DNA from: Chromatiaceae bacterium
Lineage (GTDB): Bacteria; Pseudomonadota; Gammaproteobacteria; Chromatiales; Chromatiaceae
DNA length: 52,709 nt
Reading direction: 5' to 3'
Assembly (NCBI GenBank): GCA_007693535.1
Contig: REDK01000128.1
Span: 1-52,709, forward strand
In this document: one piece after another, positions 9,627 to 18,443 of the stretch
Numbering within the stretch: the stretch's first letter is position 1
Layout of the letters: each line of letters starts with the position of its first letter
Position numbers and translations under genes: made by a program
Notes under the pieces: generated by a model
What the model was told of the DNA's origin: nothing
Databases searched by the model: none
The model's input: only the letters and a program-made list of their open reading frames with translations

Positions 9627-10136
9627 ATGCGCGCCCTGATCATCGGCTATGGCAGCCCCATCCGCGGCGATGACGCCATCGGTCCGCTGGCTGCCGACCG
9701 GCTGGCGGCGATGGACTTGCCGCCGGACATCACGGTGCAGGCCCGCCATATCCTGACCGCCGAACTGGTCGATGACCTGCGCCAGGTCGAGCGGGTGATC
9801 TTCCTCGACGCAGCCGCCGACAGCGCTCCCGGCGAGGTTCGCTGTCGACCGCTGGCGCCGGACCCGAGTGCGCCCTCGACCATGGCCCATTTCCACGATC
9901 CGCGCGAGTTGCTCGCCTGGTGCGACACCCTCTACGGCCATCACCCCCAGGCCTGGCTGGTGACTGCCGGTGGCGCCGATTTCGGCTATGCTAACTATCG
10001 GCTCAGTCCGCTCGCCGAGCAGGCCTTGACCCGGATGCTGCAGCAGGTACTCGAATTGCTCGAGTTCGAGCAGGGGCATTCGTCCAGCCTTGGGGAGGCC
10101 GCCGTGGCAGGCGTCCAGGAGGGGCCAAGGTACTGA
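9627..10136 (+). CDS. hoxW: HoxW, hydrogenase maturation endopeptidase
   Basis: This 169-residue protein belongs to the HycI/HoxW protease family, which cuts the C-terminal extension of the large subunit after Ni insertion. The signature GYGSPIRGDDAIGP is at residues 7-20, with Asp15/Asp16 in the Ni-sensing position; FLDAAAD and a His-rich part near residue 88 fit the family. The ATG at 9627 follows an aaggt site; the frame is open to 9519 but that part reads as a Pro/Arg-rich leader. It closes the hox cluster after a 165-base gap, and HoxH is its natural substrate. Confidence 0.88.
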   Translation: MRALIIGYGSPIRGDDAIGPLAADRLAAMDLPPDITVQARHILTAELVDDLRQVERVIFLDAAADSAPGEVRCRPLAPDPSAPSTMAHFHDPRELLAWCDTLYGHHPQAWLVTAGGADFGYANYRLSPLAEQALTRMLQQVLELLEFEQGHSSSLGEAAVAGVQEGPRY

Positions 10137-10317
10137 TCATCGGGGCCCCGGCCGGCTCGGTTTGCGGATGATGCCCCGAGCGATCGTCAAGCGTGGGTGG
10201 TCAGTCACGAGTCTAGAATCAGTTAAACGCAATCATTGTCGCAATCGTAATCGCACAAGGGATGAGTTTGGTCGTGAGCACTCGCTGGTTTGTTTCACTG
10301 ACCATACCCGTCCATAC

Positions 10318-10353
10318 CTTGGCCCGCACCTGGGCCCGCACCTGGGCCCGCAT
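10318..10353. repeat. Three 12-bp tandem units in the hoxW-pyrC' gap
   Basis: Units of the form ct(t/g)ggcccgca(c/t) start at 10318, 10330 and 10342. They lie in a 253-base gap (10137-10389) between convergent hoxW and pyrC'. The rest of the gap is unusually AT-rich for this genome (around 10205-10260) and holds no credible gene. Confidence 0.7.
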
Positions 10354-10389
10354 CTGAATCGCGCGGTTTGATCTCCGCGCACCCGCCGT

Positions 10390-11727
10390 TCAGCGATGGT
10401 GCTCGGGGTCGGCCTCGAAGACGATGCGCCCGGCAAGGAGGGTATAGCGGACCTGCCCGGTGAGTTCGGCTCCCAGGAACGGGGTGTTGTGTCCGCGGCT
10501 ACGCAGGCGCGCGGGGCTGACCTGCCAGCGCGCGGCCGGGTCGAACAGGCAGCAATCGGCGATCGCGCCGACGTGCAGGTGCCCCAGCGAACAGTCGGGC
10601 ATGCGCTCGGCAGTTGCCGGCAGCCCACGGCCGAGGATCTCGGCCGGATGGCTGGTCAGGCAGGCCAAGGCGGCCGGCAGGCCGAGCACGCCGTCGTCCA
10701 CCAGCGACAACACCAGCGATAGCAGGGTCTCCAGGGCGCTGATGCCGGGCTGGGTCTGGGGGAAGGGATCGAGCTTGGCGTCCGGTTCATGAGGTTGGTG
10801 GTCGGAGCAGATGGCGGTGATCTCGCCGCTGGCCACCGCCGCGCGCAGGGCGGCGCGATCGGCGGCGGTGCGGAGCGGCGGGCTGACGTGGGCGTTGGCG
10901 CGGAAGTCGGCCAGGTCATGCTCGCACAGGATCAGTTGATGGGCACTCACATCGGCGCTGACCTGCACCCCCCGCGCGCGCGCCTCAGCCAGCATGGCGG
11001 TTGCTCGTGCGGTGGAGAGGCCGCGAAAATGGATGCGCGCCTCGGTCTGCTCGGCCAGGGCCAGGTTGCGGGCCACTGCGACCGTCTCGGCCGCCTCTGG
11101 GATGCCGGGCAGCCCGAGCCGAGTGCTGACCAGGCCCTCGTGGACCAGTCCCCCCTCGCTGAGATCGGCATCGGCGGGATGCAGCAGGCTAGTGAGCCCA
11201 AAGGTGGCGGCATATTCCAGCGCCCGCCGCAGGACGCGAGCGTTGCGGATCGGGCGGTCGGCATTGCTGACCACCGGACAACCGGCCTGTTTCAGCGCCG
11301 CCATCTCGCTGATCTGCTCCCCGGCCAGACCCTTGGTCAGGGCCCCGGCTGGCAGCACTCGCGCCAGTCCGCGGATCTGGGCCGTGCGCCGGATCAACTG
11401 GGCCACCGCCGGGGTGTCGATGATCGGGTCCGTATCCGGTGGACAGCAGAGGGTGGTGATGCCAGCAGCGGCGGCGGCGGCACTCTCGCTGGCGATGGTC
11501 GCCTTGTGTTCCAGGCCGGGTTCGCGCAAGCGGGCGCAGAGGTCGATCAGGCCGGGACAGACCACCAGCCCGGTGGCATCGATGACGCGCTTCGGCGCGA
11601 AGCCGGCCGGAGCCGCACCGATGGCCAACACGCGGCCGTCGGCCAGGTGCAGATCGGTCCGGCTATCGACGGCGTTGCCGGGGTCGATCAGGCGGCCGCC
11701 GCGGATGCTGATGCAGCGCTCAGGCAT
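10390..11727 (-). CDS. pyrC': Dihydroorotase-like PyrC' (probably non-catalytic ATCase partner)
   Basis: This 445-residue amidohydrolase-fold protein aligns with the inactive dihydroorotase homologues that assemble with aspartate transcarbamoylase in pseudomonads and relatives. The metal-binding HxH expected after PGLIDL is replaced by Cys64-Ala65-Arg66 ([10 protein letters not shown]), so the binuclear metal site should not form. A later [11 protein letters not shown] segment and a CCPPDTDP segment are retained. It overlaps pyrB by eight bases, as expected for a structural partner. A true dihydroorotase should be encoded elsewhere. The structural role is family knowledge; the loss of the motif is seen directly. 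Confidence 0.88.
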   Translation of the reverse strand: MPERCISIRGGRLIDPGNAVDSRTDLHLADGRVLAIGAAPAGFAPKRVIDATGLVVCPGLIDLCARLREPGLEHKATIASESAAAAAAGITTLCCPPDTDPIIDTPAVAQLIRRTAQIRGLARVLPAGALTKGLAGEQISEMAALKQAGCPVVSNADRPIRNARVLRRALEYAATFGLTSLLHPADADLSEGGLVHEGLVSTRLGLPGIPEAAETVAVARNLALAEQTEARIHFRGLSTARATAMLAEARARGVQVSADVSAHQLILCEHDLADFRANAHVSPPLRTAADRAALRAAVASGEITAICSDHQPHEPDAKLDPFPQTQPGISALETLLSLVLSLVDDGVLGLPAALACLTSHPAEILGRGLPATAERMPDCSLGHLHVGAIADCCLFDPAARWQVSPARLRSRGHNTPFLGAELTGQVRYTLLAGRIVFEADPEHHR

Positions 11728-12760
11728 GGCCGGCTCCTGGCGGCGTTGCGGCCGCCAAGGCCAGGTTCTGGGTGCCGATACACATGGACATCACCGCCAT
11801 ACGCACCGCCAGCCCGTTGCTGACCTGCTCCAGAATGACCGAGCGGGCGCCGTCGGCGACCTGCGAATCCATCTCCACGCCGCGATTGATTGGCCCCGGG
11901 TGCATCACGATGACGTCCGGTTTGGCCATAAACAGCCGGCGCTCGGTGAGTCCGAAGAGATGGAAATACTCGTGCTCACTGGGCAGGAAGGCGCCGTCCA
12001 TGCGCTCGCGCTGCAGCCGCAGCATGATGATCACATCGGCATCGGCGATACCGGCATCGAGGTCGTGAAAGACGCGCACCCCGAAGACCTCGGCAGCTCG
12101 GGCCGGGATTAAGGTGCGCGGGGCAATGATGCGCACCTCGCGGGTGCCGAGGGTGTGCAGCGCGGCGAGTTGTGAGCGCGCCACCCGCGAATGCAGCAGA
12201 TCGCCGACGATGGCCACGGTCAGGTCGGCGAAGCCGCCCTTGTGCTGGCGGATGGTGAACATGTCGAGCATGCCCTGGGTAGGATGGGCGTGGCGGCCGT
12301 CGCCGGCATTGATGACGCTGATACGGGGGGCGGCATGCTCGGCGATGAACTGCGCGGCGCCGCTATCGGCATGGCGCACGACGAACATATCCACATGCAT
12401 CGCCTCGAGGTTGCGCAGGGTGTCGAGCAGGGTCTCGCCCTTAGCGGTGGCCGAGGCGCCGATGTTGAGGTTCAACACATCGGCGGAGAGGCGTTTGGCG
12501 GCCAGCTCGAAGGTGGTGCGGGTGCGGGTGCTGTTCTCGAAAAACAGGTTGGCGATGATCTTGCCGCGGCACAGCGGTACCTTCTTGACCGCCTGGCGGG
12601 CGACCCCTAGGAAGCCCTCGGCGCGGTCGAGGATCTCGGTGAGCAGCGCGCGGTCGAGACCGTCGATGGTCAGGAAGTGCCGCAGGTTGCCCTCGGCATC
12701 GAGCTGCAGTCGGCGCGCGTCCGCGCGCGCGGCAGGGGGAATGAAGGTGGCGGCGCTCAT
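11720..12760 (-). CDS. pyrB: Aspartate carbamoyltransferase catalytic chain
   Basis: This 346-residue enzyme joins carbamoyl phosphate and aspartate in the second step of UMP synthesis. The carbamoyl-phosphate loop [13 protein letters not shown] (Ser77-Thr78-Arg79-Thr80-Arg81), the [11 protein letters not shown] segment and the [10 protein letters not shown] motif are all present. It has the N-terminal extension of about 25 residues seen in the class that assembles with PyrC'. The start overlaps the pyrR stop (ATGA) and the end overlaps pyrC', so pyrR-pyrB-pyrC' read as one translationally coupled operon. Confidence 0.95.
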   Translation of the reverse strand: MSAATFIPPAARADARRLQLDAEGNLRHFLTIDGLDRALLTEILDRAEGFLGVARQAVKKVPLCRGKIIANLFFENSTRTRTTFELAAKRLSADVLNLNIGASATAKGETLLDTLRNLEAMHVDMFVVRHADSGAAQFIAEHAAPRISVINAGDGRHAHPTQGMLDMFTIRQHKGGFADLTVAIVGDLLHSRVARSQLAALHTLGTREVRIIAPRTLIPARAAEVFGVRVFHDLDAGIADADVIIMLRLQRERMDGAFLPSEHEYFHLFGLTERRLFMAKPDVIVMHPGPINRGVEMDSQVADGARSVILEQVSNGLAVRMAVMSMCIGTQNLALAAATPPGAGHA

Positions 12761-13374
12761 GGTTGATTCCCGGATTCCTGCCGGGGTGCGCCGGGTTCCG
12801 CCGCTGCCCGGCGGCGCTCGCGGGGGAACCGGCCGTGCTCTAGTACCAATGGTTCGGGGCCAGTGAGTTTGATCTGCTCGCCCGGGGCCAGCCGGGCGCG
12901 CAGGCCGACCACGGTCGGCTCGATCGGCAGTTCGCGCCCGTCGCGCTCGGCCAGGATTGCCAGCAGCACCGAGGCCGGCCGGCCGTAGTCGAACAGCACG
13001 TTCAAGGCCGCGCGGATGGTGCGCCCCGACTGCAGCACATCGTCGACCAGGCAGATGTGACGGTCGTCCACTGCCACCGGCAGGTCCGACGGGCGCACCT
13101 GCGGATGCAGACCAATGCGGGTGAAGTCGTCCCGATAAAACGAGATATCGAGCTGGCCGAGGGGATCGGGCAGGCCCAGTAGGGCGTGCAGGCGGTGCGC
13201 GACCCAGACCCCGCCGGTGTGGATACCGACCATGAGCGGGCGTTCAATGTCGCGCTCGGCAAAGACCCTGCGGAGTTGGTCGGCCATCGCGTCGATGGCC
13301 GCGATCACCTGACCGGCATCTTGCCAGGGGCGAGGGTCAGGCCGGGTCGGGCTGGGATGGGTCGGGCTGTTCAT
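12757..13374 (-). CDS. pyrR: PyrR, bifunctional pyrimidine regulator / uracil phosphoribosyltransferase
   Basis: This 205-residue protein has the phosphoribosyltransferase fold, with the PRPP loop [18 protein letters not shown] near the middle. PyrR proteins make UMP from uracil and PRPP, and in some bacteria regulate pyr operons at RNA level. The ATG at 13374 is preferred because the longer frame to 13470 would run deep into ruvX. The gene overlaps the end of ruvX and ends on the pyrB start. A poorly conserved basic C-terminal tail follows the core. No RNA antiterminator structure was recognised nearby, so regulation is not shown. Confidence 0.88.
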   Translation of the reverse strand: MNSPTHPSPTRPDPRPWQDAGQVIAAIDAMADQLRRVFAERDIERPLMVGIHTGGVWVAHRLHALLGLPDPLGQLDISFYRDDFTRIGLHPQVRPSDLPVAVDDRHICLVDDVLQSGRTIRAALNVLFDYGRPASVLLAILAERDGRELPIEPTVVGLRARLAPGEQIKLTGPEPLVLEHGRFPRERRRAAAEPGAPRQESGNQP

Positions 13375-13840
13375 TGGCTGGGGATAGCGGGCCGGGGGCG
13401 GTGGTCGCGAGCCAGGTCTCCAGGATGAGCTTGGCGGCCCAGGCATCGACGCGCGGATCGGGCGGGGCATTGCGGGCGGTGCTGAGGCCGAGCTGGCGAC
13501 GCGCCTCCAGGCTGGTCAGGCGTTCATCGATCAGGTGGACCGGTAGCCTGAAGCGCCCCTCGAGCTGGCGGGCGAAGCGGCGCGCCTGTGCGGCTAGTGC
13601 CTCCTCGGTGTCGTCCATGTGCATGGGAAGCCCGACGACGGCAGCGGCGGGTTGCCATTCGCGGACGATCGCCTCCAAGCGCTGCCAATCTGGGCGCTGT
13701 CCGCGTGCCCGCACCGTCGTCAGGGCGGTGGCGGTGCCGGTCAGGGTCTGCCCGACCGCGACGCCGATGTGGCGCGGCCCGTAGTCGAAGCCGAGCAGGG
13801 TGGAGCCGATCTGCGTGGTCAAGGCGATGGGTGGCGACAT
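13337..13840 (-). CDS. ruvX: RuvX/YqgF, RNase H-fold pre-16S rRNA maturation nuclease
   Basis: This 167-residue protein belongs to the YqgF family, implicated in trimming the 5' end of pre-16S rRNA. The N-terminal [14 protein letters not shown] strand, the VVGLPMHMD segment and the [12 protein letters not shown] motif carry the acidic residues of the RNase H-like centre. The ATG at 13840 fits the family; the frame extends to 13894 without support. Its 3' end overlaps pyrR by 38 bases. The order yqgE-ruvX-pyrR-pyrB-pyrC' is common in gammaproteobacteria. Confidence 0.9.
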   Translation of the reverse strand: MSPPIALTTQIGSTLLGFDYGPRHIGVAVGQTLTGTATALTTVRARGQRPDWQRLEAIVREWQPAAAVVGLPMHMDDTEEALAAQARRFARQLEGRFRLPVHLIDERLTSLEARRQLGLSTARNAPPDPRVDAWAAKLILETWLATTAPGPLSPANEQPDPSQPDPA

Positions 13841-13875
13841 GCCGGGGCAGGTAGCTCGGCAGGCGGATCTGGACG

Positions 13876-13942
13876 CAAATTGGGGCGTAGACAAATTGGG
13901 GCGTAGATTAGCGCAGCGGTGCTGGGTTAGGTGCTGGGTTAG
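13876..13942. repeat. Two adjacent short tandem duplications
   Basis: caaattggggcgtaga occurs twice in a row (13876-13891 and 13892-13907). Twelve bases later gtgctgggttag occurs twice in a row (13919-13930 and 13931-13942). Both lie in the 301-base gene-free gap between yqgE and ruvX, which otherwise shows no gene. Confidence 0.8.
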
Positions 13943-14134
13943 GATCGAAGCGCGGGGTCGACCAGCTGTTGCAGCCCGGTCGCGGGACGCCGGTCACTCG
14001 GGTCGGCGACGATCGCCGCCAGCCTGGTCTGGTTGCGAACACCTACCATTCGCGACGGGGGACCTGGGCGGGAAAGCGGTGTGCGTTCAGCACGGCAGCC
14101 AGTGTGCTCGGCCTGGTCCAGACAAAGGCTCGGA

Positions 14135-14151
14135 GCATGCCTCAGGCATGC
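14135..14151. terminator. Hairpin straddling the yqgE stop codon
   Basis: gcatgcc and ggcatgc form a perfect 7-bp stem around a 3-base loop that is itself the yqgE stop codon on the minus strand. No T-tract follows, so terminator function is uncertain. Confidence 0.3.
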
Positions 14152-14705
14152 CCGGCCTCGCCGCTTAACAGGTTGAGGTCCACCCCAAGCAACTGCGCTG
14201 CCGCTTGCCAGCGGCGCCCCGCCGGGAGGGCGAACAGCACCTCTGGATCGGCGGGACCGCTCAACCAGGCGTTGGCGCTCAGTTCCTGCTCGAGTTGGCC
14301 GCTGCCCCAGCCGGCGTAGCCAAGTGCGATCAGGGTACGTTCAGGCCCCTGACCCATCGCGATCGCCTCCAGGATATCGCGAGAAGTGGTGACCCGGACG
14401 TCGGGGGTCACCGCTAGGGTCGAATCGAAGCTGATCGGCCCGTCGTGGATCACGAAGCCGCGATCGGTCTGCACCGGTCCGCCCAGGTAGACCGGGACAG
14501 CGGCGATGTCGGGGGTGCTGGCCTCGATGGTCAGTTGCTCTAACACCTCCCCGAGGCGGATGTCCATGGGGCGGTTGATGATGATGCCCATGGCCCCCTG
14601 GTCCGTGTGCTCGCAGACATAGGTGACCGTACGCGCGAAGTTCGGGTCCTTCAGACCCGGCATCGCGATCAGGAACTGGTTGGTCAGGGAGGTGGCGAAG
14701 CTCAT
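14142..14705 (-). CDS. yqgE: YqgE/AlgH family protein
   Basis: This 187-residue protein matches the UPF0301 (YqgE/AlgH) family along its length. Hallmarks are NQFLIAMPGLKDPNFARTV near the start, GAMGIIINRP, a YLGGPVQTDRGFVIH segment and YAGWGSGQLE. The biochemical role is unsettled; AlgH was linked to alginate regulation in Pseudomonas. The ATG at 14705 fits the family N-terminus (MSFATSL); the frame stays open upstream to 14921 without support. It heads the minus-strand pyrimidine block, about 300 bases before ruvX. Confidence 0.9.
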   Translation of the reverse strand: MSFATSLTNQFLIAMPGLKDPNFARTVTYVCEHTDQGAMGIIINRPMDIRLGEVLEQLTIEASTPDIAAVPVYLGGPVQTDRGFVIHDGPISFDSTLAVTPDVRVTTSRDILEAIAMGQGPERTLIALGYAGWGSGQLEQELSANAWLSGPADPEVLFALPAGRRWQAAAQLLGVDLNLLSGEAGHA

Positions 14706-14898
14706 CTCGCTAGTATCCCGACGCTTCCGCGGCGAGGCAAGCCTTAGATGACCTCGGGAGATGACCGCGGGGTGCGGCTTCCCCACGCGCTGGGCTAGGG
14801 CTGTTCTCGGCGCTGGCCGCAGCCGATCCTGGGTGCGACCGTGCTTGGCCGCACGCCAGCACTGGGTTGCGGCGGGTCGTGGCCCAGTGGGGACCGCC

Positions 14899-14927
14899 TT
14901 GATATCCCCCACGGCGGGCATTACTGT
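14899..14927 (+). promoter_or_regulatory. Candidate sigma-70-like promoter of sodB
   Basis: TTGATA (14899-14904) and TACTGT (14922-14927) are separated by 17 bases, about 45 bases upstream of the sodB ATG. The -35 matches five of six consensus bases but the -10 only three. Confidence 0.3.
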
Positions 14928-14970
14928 CCGTGTCGAGCTGAGACCTTAGCCAACCCGCGAGGAGATTCAG

Positions 14971-15552
14971 ATGGCACACCAACTTCCCCCGCTCCCCTAC
15001 GAGAAGAACGCACTGGAGCCGGTGATCTCTGCCGAGACGATTGACTTCCACTACGGCAAACATCACCAAACCTACGTCAACAACCTCAATAACTTGATCC
15101 CAGGGACCGAGTTCGAGTCGATGGCGCTGGAAGACATCGTCCGCCAGGCCTCCGGTGGTGTCTTCAACAATGCCGCCCAAGTGTGGAACCATAGTTTCTA
15201 TTGGAACTGCCTGAGCCCCACCGGTGGTGGGGCGCCCACTGGAGCCCTCGCTGCGGCCATCGACGCCAAGTTTGGTTCCTTCGACGAGTTCAAGAAGCAA
15301 TTCAGCCAGTCCGCCGCCACCAATTTCGGTTCCGGCTGGACCTGGCTGGTCAAGGCCGCCGACGGCAGTCTAGAGATCGTCAATACCAGTAACGCCGCCT
15401 GTCCGCTGACCGACGGTAAGACCCCGCTGCTAACGGTCGATGTCTGGGAGCATGCCTACTACATCGACTACCGCAACGCCCGGCCTAAGTACCTCGAAGC
15501 GATCTGGGATAAGATCAACTGGTCCTTCGTGTCTGCCAATTTCGGGGGCTGA
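14971..15552 (+). CDS. sodB: Superoxide dismutase, Fe type
   Basis: This 193-residue enzyme converts superoxide to O2 and H2O2. Metal ligands are His27 (DFHYGKHH), His74 (QVWNHSFYW), Asp157 and His161 ([11 protein letters not shown]). The [14 protein letters not shown] motif and overall length fit the cytoplasmic iron form rather than the manganese form. There is no signal peptide. A strong site (gaggagat) precedes the ATG. It stands alone, followed by a perfect hairpin. Confidence 0.96.
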   Translation: MAHQLPPLPYEKNALEPVISAETIDFHYGKHHQTYVNNLNNLIPGTEFESMALEDIVRQASGGVFNNAAQVWNHSFYWNCLSPTGGGAPTGALAAAIDAKFGSFDEFKKQFSQSAATNFGSGWTWLVKAADGSLEIVNTSNAACPLTDGKTPLLTVDVWEHAYYIDYRNARPKYLEAIWDKINWSFVSANFGG

Positions 15553-15610
15553 TGCCGAATCGCATCCCCGCTGCCGGCGGCTCGACCACACCGGCCGTTT
15601 GCGCCCGCAC

Positions 15611-15637
15611 CGGTAGCCTGGCAATGCCAGGCTACCG
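15611..15637. terminator. Perfect hairpin downstream of sodB
   Basis: cggtagcctggc and its complement form a 12-bp stem around the 3-base loop aat, 59 bases after the sodB stop. There is no T-run, so it may act as an mRNA-stabilising stem or a Rho-assisted end. The remaining sequence to 15955 shows nothing recognisable. Confidence 0.45.
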
Positions 15638-15955
15638 GCACCGGCCCTCGTCAACCCTCGCCGCGCCGGCCGACGCCTCGTGATGGCGGCGATCCATGCT
15701 CGCCCTGCACGCGTCTGGTGCGTAACGACCACCCGCCAGCAATGCTGAACCACCCCCGCGCGTCGTCCTCCCCCCTTTTGCCCGCGCCGCCTGCTGCAAC
15801 ACCGATGATCACTTGTCCCAGGTTGAGCGGACCTTGGGTTGGTCTCGGAAGCGAGTCAGCCGGGCGCGGTTGAAGACTGGTAGACTCACGCCTTCTGCAA
15901 CAGCACCGCGGCCAGACCGCGGCGATCATCCAGGGGCGAAACGGGGGTATAGCGC

Positions 15956-16564
15956 ATGTTGGAACAGACAGATCGACGCGAGGTGCGGCGCTCGGTCCGC
16001 GGTTTAGACTTCTTCCAGGGCTTTCTGCGCAGTCCGGAGCAGGTAGGCTCGATCATCCCAAGTTCCCGTTTTTTGGAACGTCGACTGGTGACTGCCGCCG
16101 GGCTTGCGGAAGCGCACCAGGTCGTTGAACTCGGTCCTGGTACCGGCGGCACCACCCGCGCCATCCTCGCTGCCCTGCGCCCGGACGCACGGCTGCTATC
16201 GCTGGAATTGGATGCGACCTTTGCCGACCTGTTGCAGGAAATCCACGATCAGCGCCTGCTGGTCCATCATGGCAGCGCCGCCGACCTGGCGGCCATCCTC
16301 GCCGAACACGGCCTGCCGGCCCCAGATGCGGTGATCTCCGGTATTCCCTTCTCCACCATGCCAAGGTCACTGGCGACCGCCATCATCGCGACGATTGGCG
16401 ACTGCCTGGCCCCCGGCGGTCGCTTCGTTGCCTACCAATTCCGCGGGCATGTCGGCCGGCTTGGTGCCCCCATCCTCGGCCGGCCCGAGACCCAAATGGA
16501 ACTGTTCAACATCCCCCCGATGCGGTTCTACTGCTGGCGCAAGCCGGCACCGACGCCTGACTGA
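15956..16564 (+). CDS. SAM-dependent methyltransferase, phospholipid N-methyltransferase-like
   Basis: This 202-residue protein has a Rossmann-type SAM site: motif I is VVELGPGTGGTTRAIL (near residues 55-70), an acidic strand end (SLELD) and a later SGIPFSTMP motif. The opening pattern (FFQGFLRSPEQVGSIIPSS) and length resemble the PmtA / COG3963 group and related KsgA-like enzymes. PmtA makes phosphatidylcholine from phosphatidylethanolamine. The substrate here is not certain; small-molecule or rRNA methylation cannot be excluded. No membrane segment or signal peptide. The neighbours sodB and prk give no clue. Confidence 0.65.
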   Translation: MLEQTDRREVRRSVRGLDFFQGFLRSPEQVGSIIPSSRFLERRLVTAAGLAEAHQVVELGPGTGGTTRAILAALRPDARLLSLELDATFADLLQEIHDQRLLVHHGSAADLAAILAEHGLPAPDAVISGIPFSTMPRSLATAIIATIGDCLAPGGRFVAYQFRGHVGRLGAPILGRPETQMELFNIPPMRFYCWRKPAPTPD

Positions 16565-17261
16565 GATCAACCGAGAGATCGCCGGCGTCAACCGGCGACT
16601 TGGCCCCAGCGGCCGTGCCTGCTCAAGGGCCCTGCCATGCGGCAGTGCACGCATGCGCTAGCCCGGCATCCGCTATGCCGACCCCAATCGCCTGGCCTGC
16701 TCCTCGGTATTTGCAGCATCCGGGAACGGGACGCGATCCCGATTCAACCCCCCCGGCGGTCTTTCCGTGACTGCCGCCAGCCCTGCCTTGTTGCCGCTCC
16801 GCGTCCACTCCCGGCGCCTTGGCGGGTTCATGAATCCAGCCAGCACCTGCCGGCAGCGATTGATCACCATTTCATTCTGGAGGCGCCGGTTGTGATAGCG
16901 GTCACTGCCCCGGGATCAGGCGAGCCTGGTTCGGCACCTCGCGACCCATGCCCAGGCGACGAATGCATATTGACCTGGCCCGCCGGATAGCCTAGCAAGG
17001 ACACCAGCACCGCGGTGGTCGAGGATTGCCACCTAGCCCTCGATGCCGCGCTGTCGCCCGGCCTGCTAGCAGGCCCAAGGAGATGCCGATGATTGGCCAT
17101 TCTTGTCTTGCGAACATCGGCACGGCCCCCCGGGATGCGCTCCCGCGGGGTCTGCATGGTCGGCGGCTGAGCGCCGCTGACCATGCCGGGGCATCCTGCC
17201 CGGGGAGCCGCTGAATTCTTCAGTGGTTCCCTCACGCAAAGAAGAGCGAGGAGGAGTGACC
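16565..17261. other. Gene-free region upstream of prk, rich in hairpins
   Basis: About 700 bases with no credible gene; frames such as 16637-16990 read as Pro/Arg-rich shadow protein. The last 150 bases carry several inverted repeats: an imperfect stem near 17127-17150, the long hairpin 17154-17186, and ctgaa-ttc-ttcag at 17211-17223. The prk promoter and any CbbR-type operator should lie here, but no specific site could be assigned. Confidence 0.4.
17154..17186. other. Long two-tier hairpin upstream of prk
   Basis: gcatggtc and gaccatgc form an outer 8-bp stem. Inside it ggcggc pairs with gccgct (one G-U) around a 5-base loop. The 33-base structure ends 75 bases before the prk ATG and could be a terminator of an upstream transcript or a leader structure. 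Confidence 0.45.
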
Positions 17262-18152
17262 ATGTCCAGAAAGCACCCGATTGTGGCAGTCACCGGCTCA
17301 TCCGGGGCCGGCACCAGCACTGTTCGCAATGCCCTCGAATATATCTTTCATCGCGTCGGCGCGCAGGCCGCCTTCGTCGAGGGCGATAGCTTTCACCGCT
17401 ACGACCGCAAGACCATGCGCGCGGAACTGGAAAAGGCCAAGGCCGATGGCCGCATGCTCAGCCATTTTGGCCCCGAGGGGAATCTGTTCGACAGGCAACT
17501 GGAGCTGTTCCGGACCTACGGAGAGACCGGTACCGGCATGCGCCGTTATTATGTGCACAACGAGGAAGAAGCCGCCTGCCACGGGGTCGAACCCGGCACC
17601 TTCACGGACTGGACGCCGCTGCCGTCGGATACCGATCTGCTGTTCTATGAGGGCCTGCACGGCGGCGTCGTCGCTGGCGATATCGATATGACCCGAGAGG
17701 TGGACCTGCTGATCGGCGTCTGTCCCACCATCAATCTTGAATGGGTGCAGAAGATCAACCGCGACATCCAGACCCGTGGTTACCGGCCAGAGGATGTGAA
17801 GGACAGCATCTACCGGCGCATGTACGATTATATGTACTACATCCTGCCCCAGTTCAGCCACACCCATATCAACTTCCAGCGCATCCCCATCACCGATACC
17901 TCCAATCCCTTTGCGGTGACCAAGATCCCCAGCGCGGATCAGAGCCTGGTGATGATCCACTTCCAGAAACCGAAGCCTGCCGTGGAATACAAGCTACAGC
18001 TTAAGGGCCTGATCGACGGCTCCATGATCAGCGATTTCAATACGCTGGTCATCCCTGGCGGCAAGATGATGTACGCGATGGAGCTGATCCTTACCAAGTA
18101 CATCCTCGACCTGATGAAGCAGCGTGGGCACCTGCCCGCCGAGATGGCCTAG
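17262..18152 (+). CDS. prk: Phosphoribulokinase (Calvin cycle)
   Basis: This 296-residue kinase makes ribulose 1,5-bisphosphate from ribulose 5-phosphate and ATP, the committed Calvin-cycle step before Rubisco. The P-loop is GSSGAGTST (residues 12-20), in the variant form usual for proteobacterial PRK. EGDSFHRYD, LLFYEGLHGG and the PSADQSLVMIHF segment also match. Length and motifs fit the proteobacterial class rather than the redox-regulated plant class. The ATG follows gaggaggag; the frame open to 17223 adds nothing conserved. A perfect hairpin lies about 100 bases after the stop. No Rubisco or other cbb gene is adjacent. Confidence 0.95.
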   Translation: MSRKHPIVAVTGSSGAGTSTVRNALEYIFHRVGAQAAFVEGDSFHRYDRKTMRAELEKAKADGRMLSHFGPEGNLFDRQLELFRTYGETGTGMRRYYVHNEEEAACHGVEPGTFTDWTPLPSDTDLLFYEGLHGGVVAGDIDMTREVDLLIGVCPTINLEWVQKINRDIQTRGYRPEDVKDSIYRRMYDYMYYILPQFSHTHINFQRIPITDTSNPFAVTKIPSADQSLVMIHFQKPKPAVEYKLQLKGLIDGSMISDFNTLVIPGGKMMYAMELILTKYILDLMKQRGHLPAEMA

Positions 18153-18251
18153 CTCAACGCGGAGGAATTCAGCGTTTCCCGCTGGGCAGGATGCGAAGGC
18201 AGTTGCAAACGCCGATCAGCGATTACTACTGCAAGTGCCACTGCAAGTGAG

Positions 18252-18280
18252 GGTCCCGCAGGATCGCGTCCTGCGGGACC
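18252..18280. terminator. Strong hairpin downstream of prk
   Basis: ggtcccgcagga and tcctgcgggacc form a perfect 12-bp stem with a 5-base loop, 100 bases after the prk stop and about 160 bases before the end of convergent plsY. Just upstream ctgcaagtg is duplicated with 12-bp period (18230-18250). No T-tract follows. Confidence 0.5.
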
Positions 18281-18443
18281 ATGTCGATGACGAAACAGAT
18301 ACCGGATCGGGCCGGCGCGGCTGGGCCGCTGGTTTGGCCTGTGCCGGCGCGGCGCGACCAACTCGGGGGATGGCCCTGAACGCCCCGGCACTAGGTGCCG
18401 GATGCGCTAGCGGGATCAGGGGACCGGCCGCCGGACCCTGCCC

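Noticed and set aside
10090-10371. 93-codon frame ending in LGPHLGPHLGPHL
   Set aside because: The repeat is the 12-bp tandem array read through; the rest has no coding character and overlaps hoxW.
16637-16990. 117-codon frame between the methyltransferase and prk
   Set aside because: No ribosome site, composition typical of non-coding high-GC sequence, no motif.
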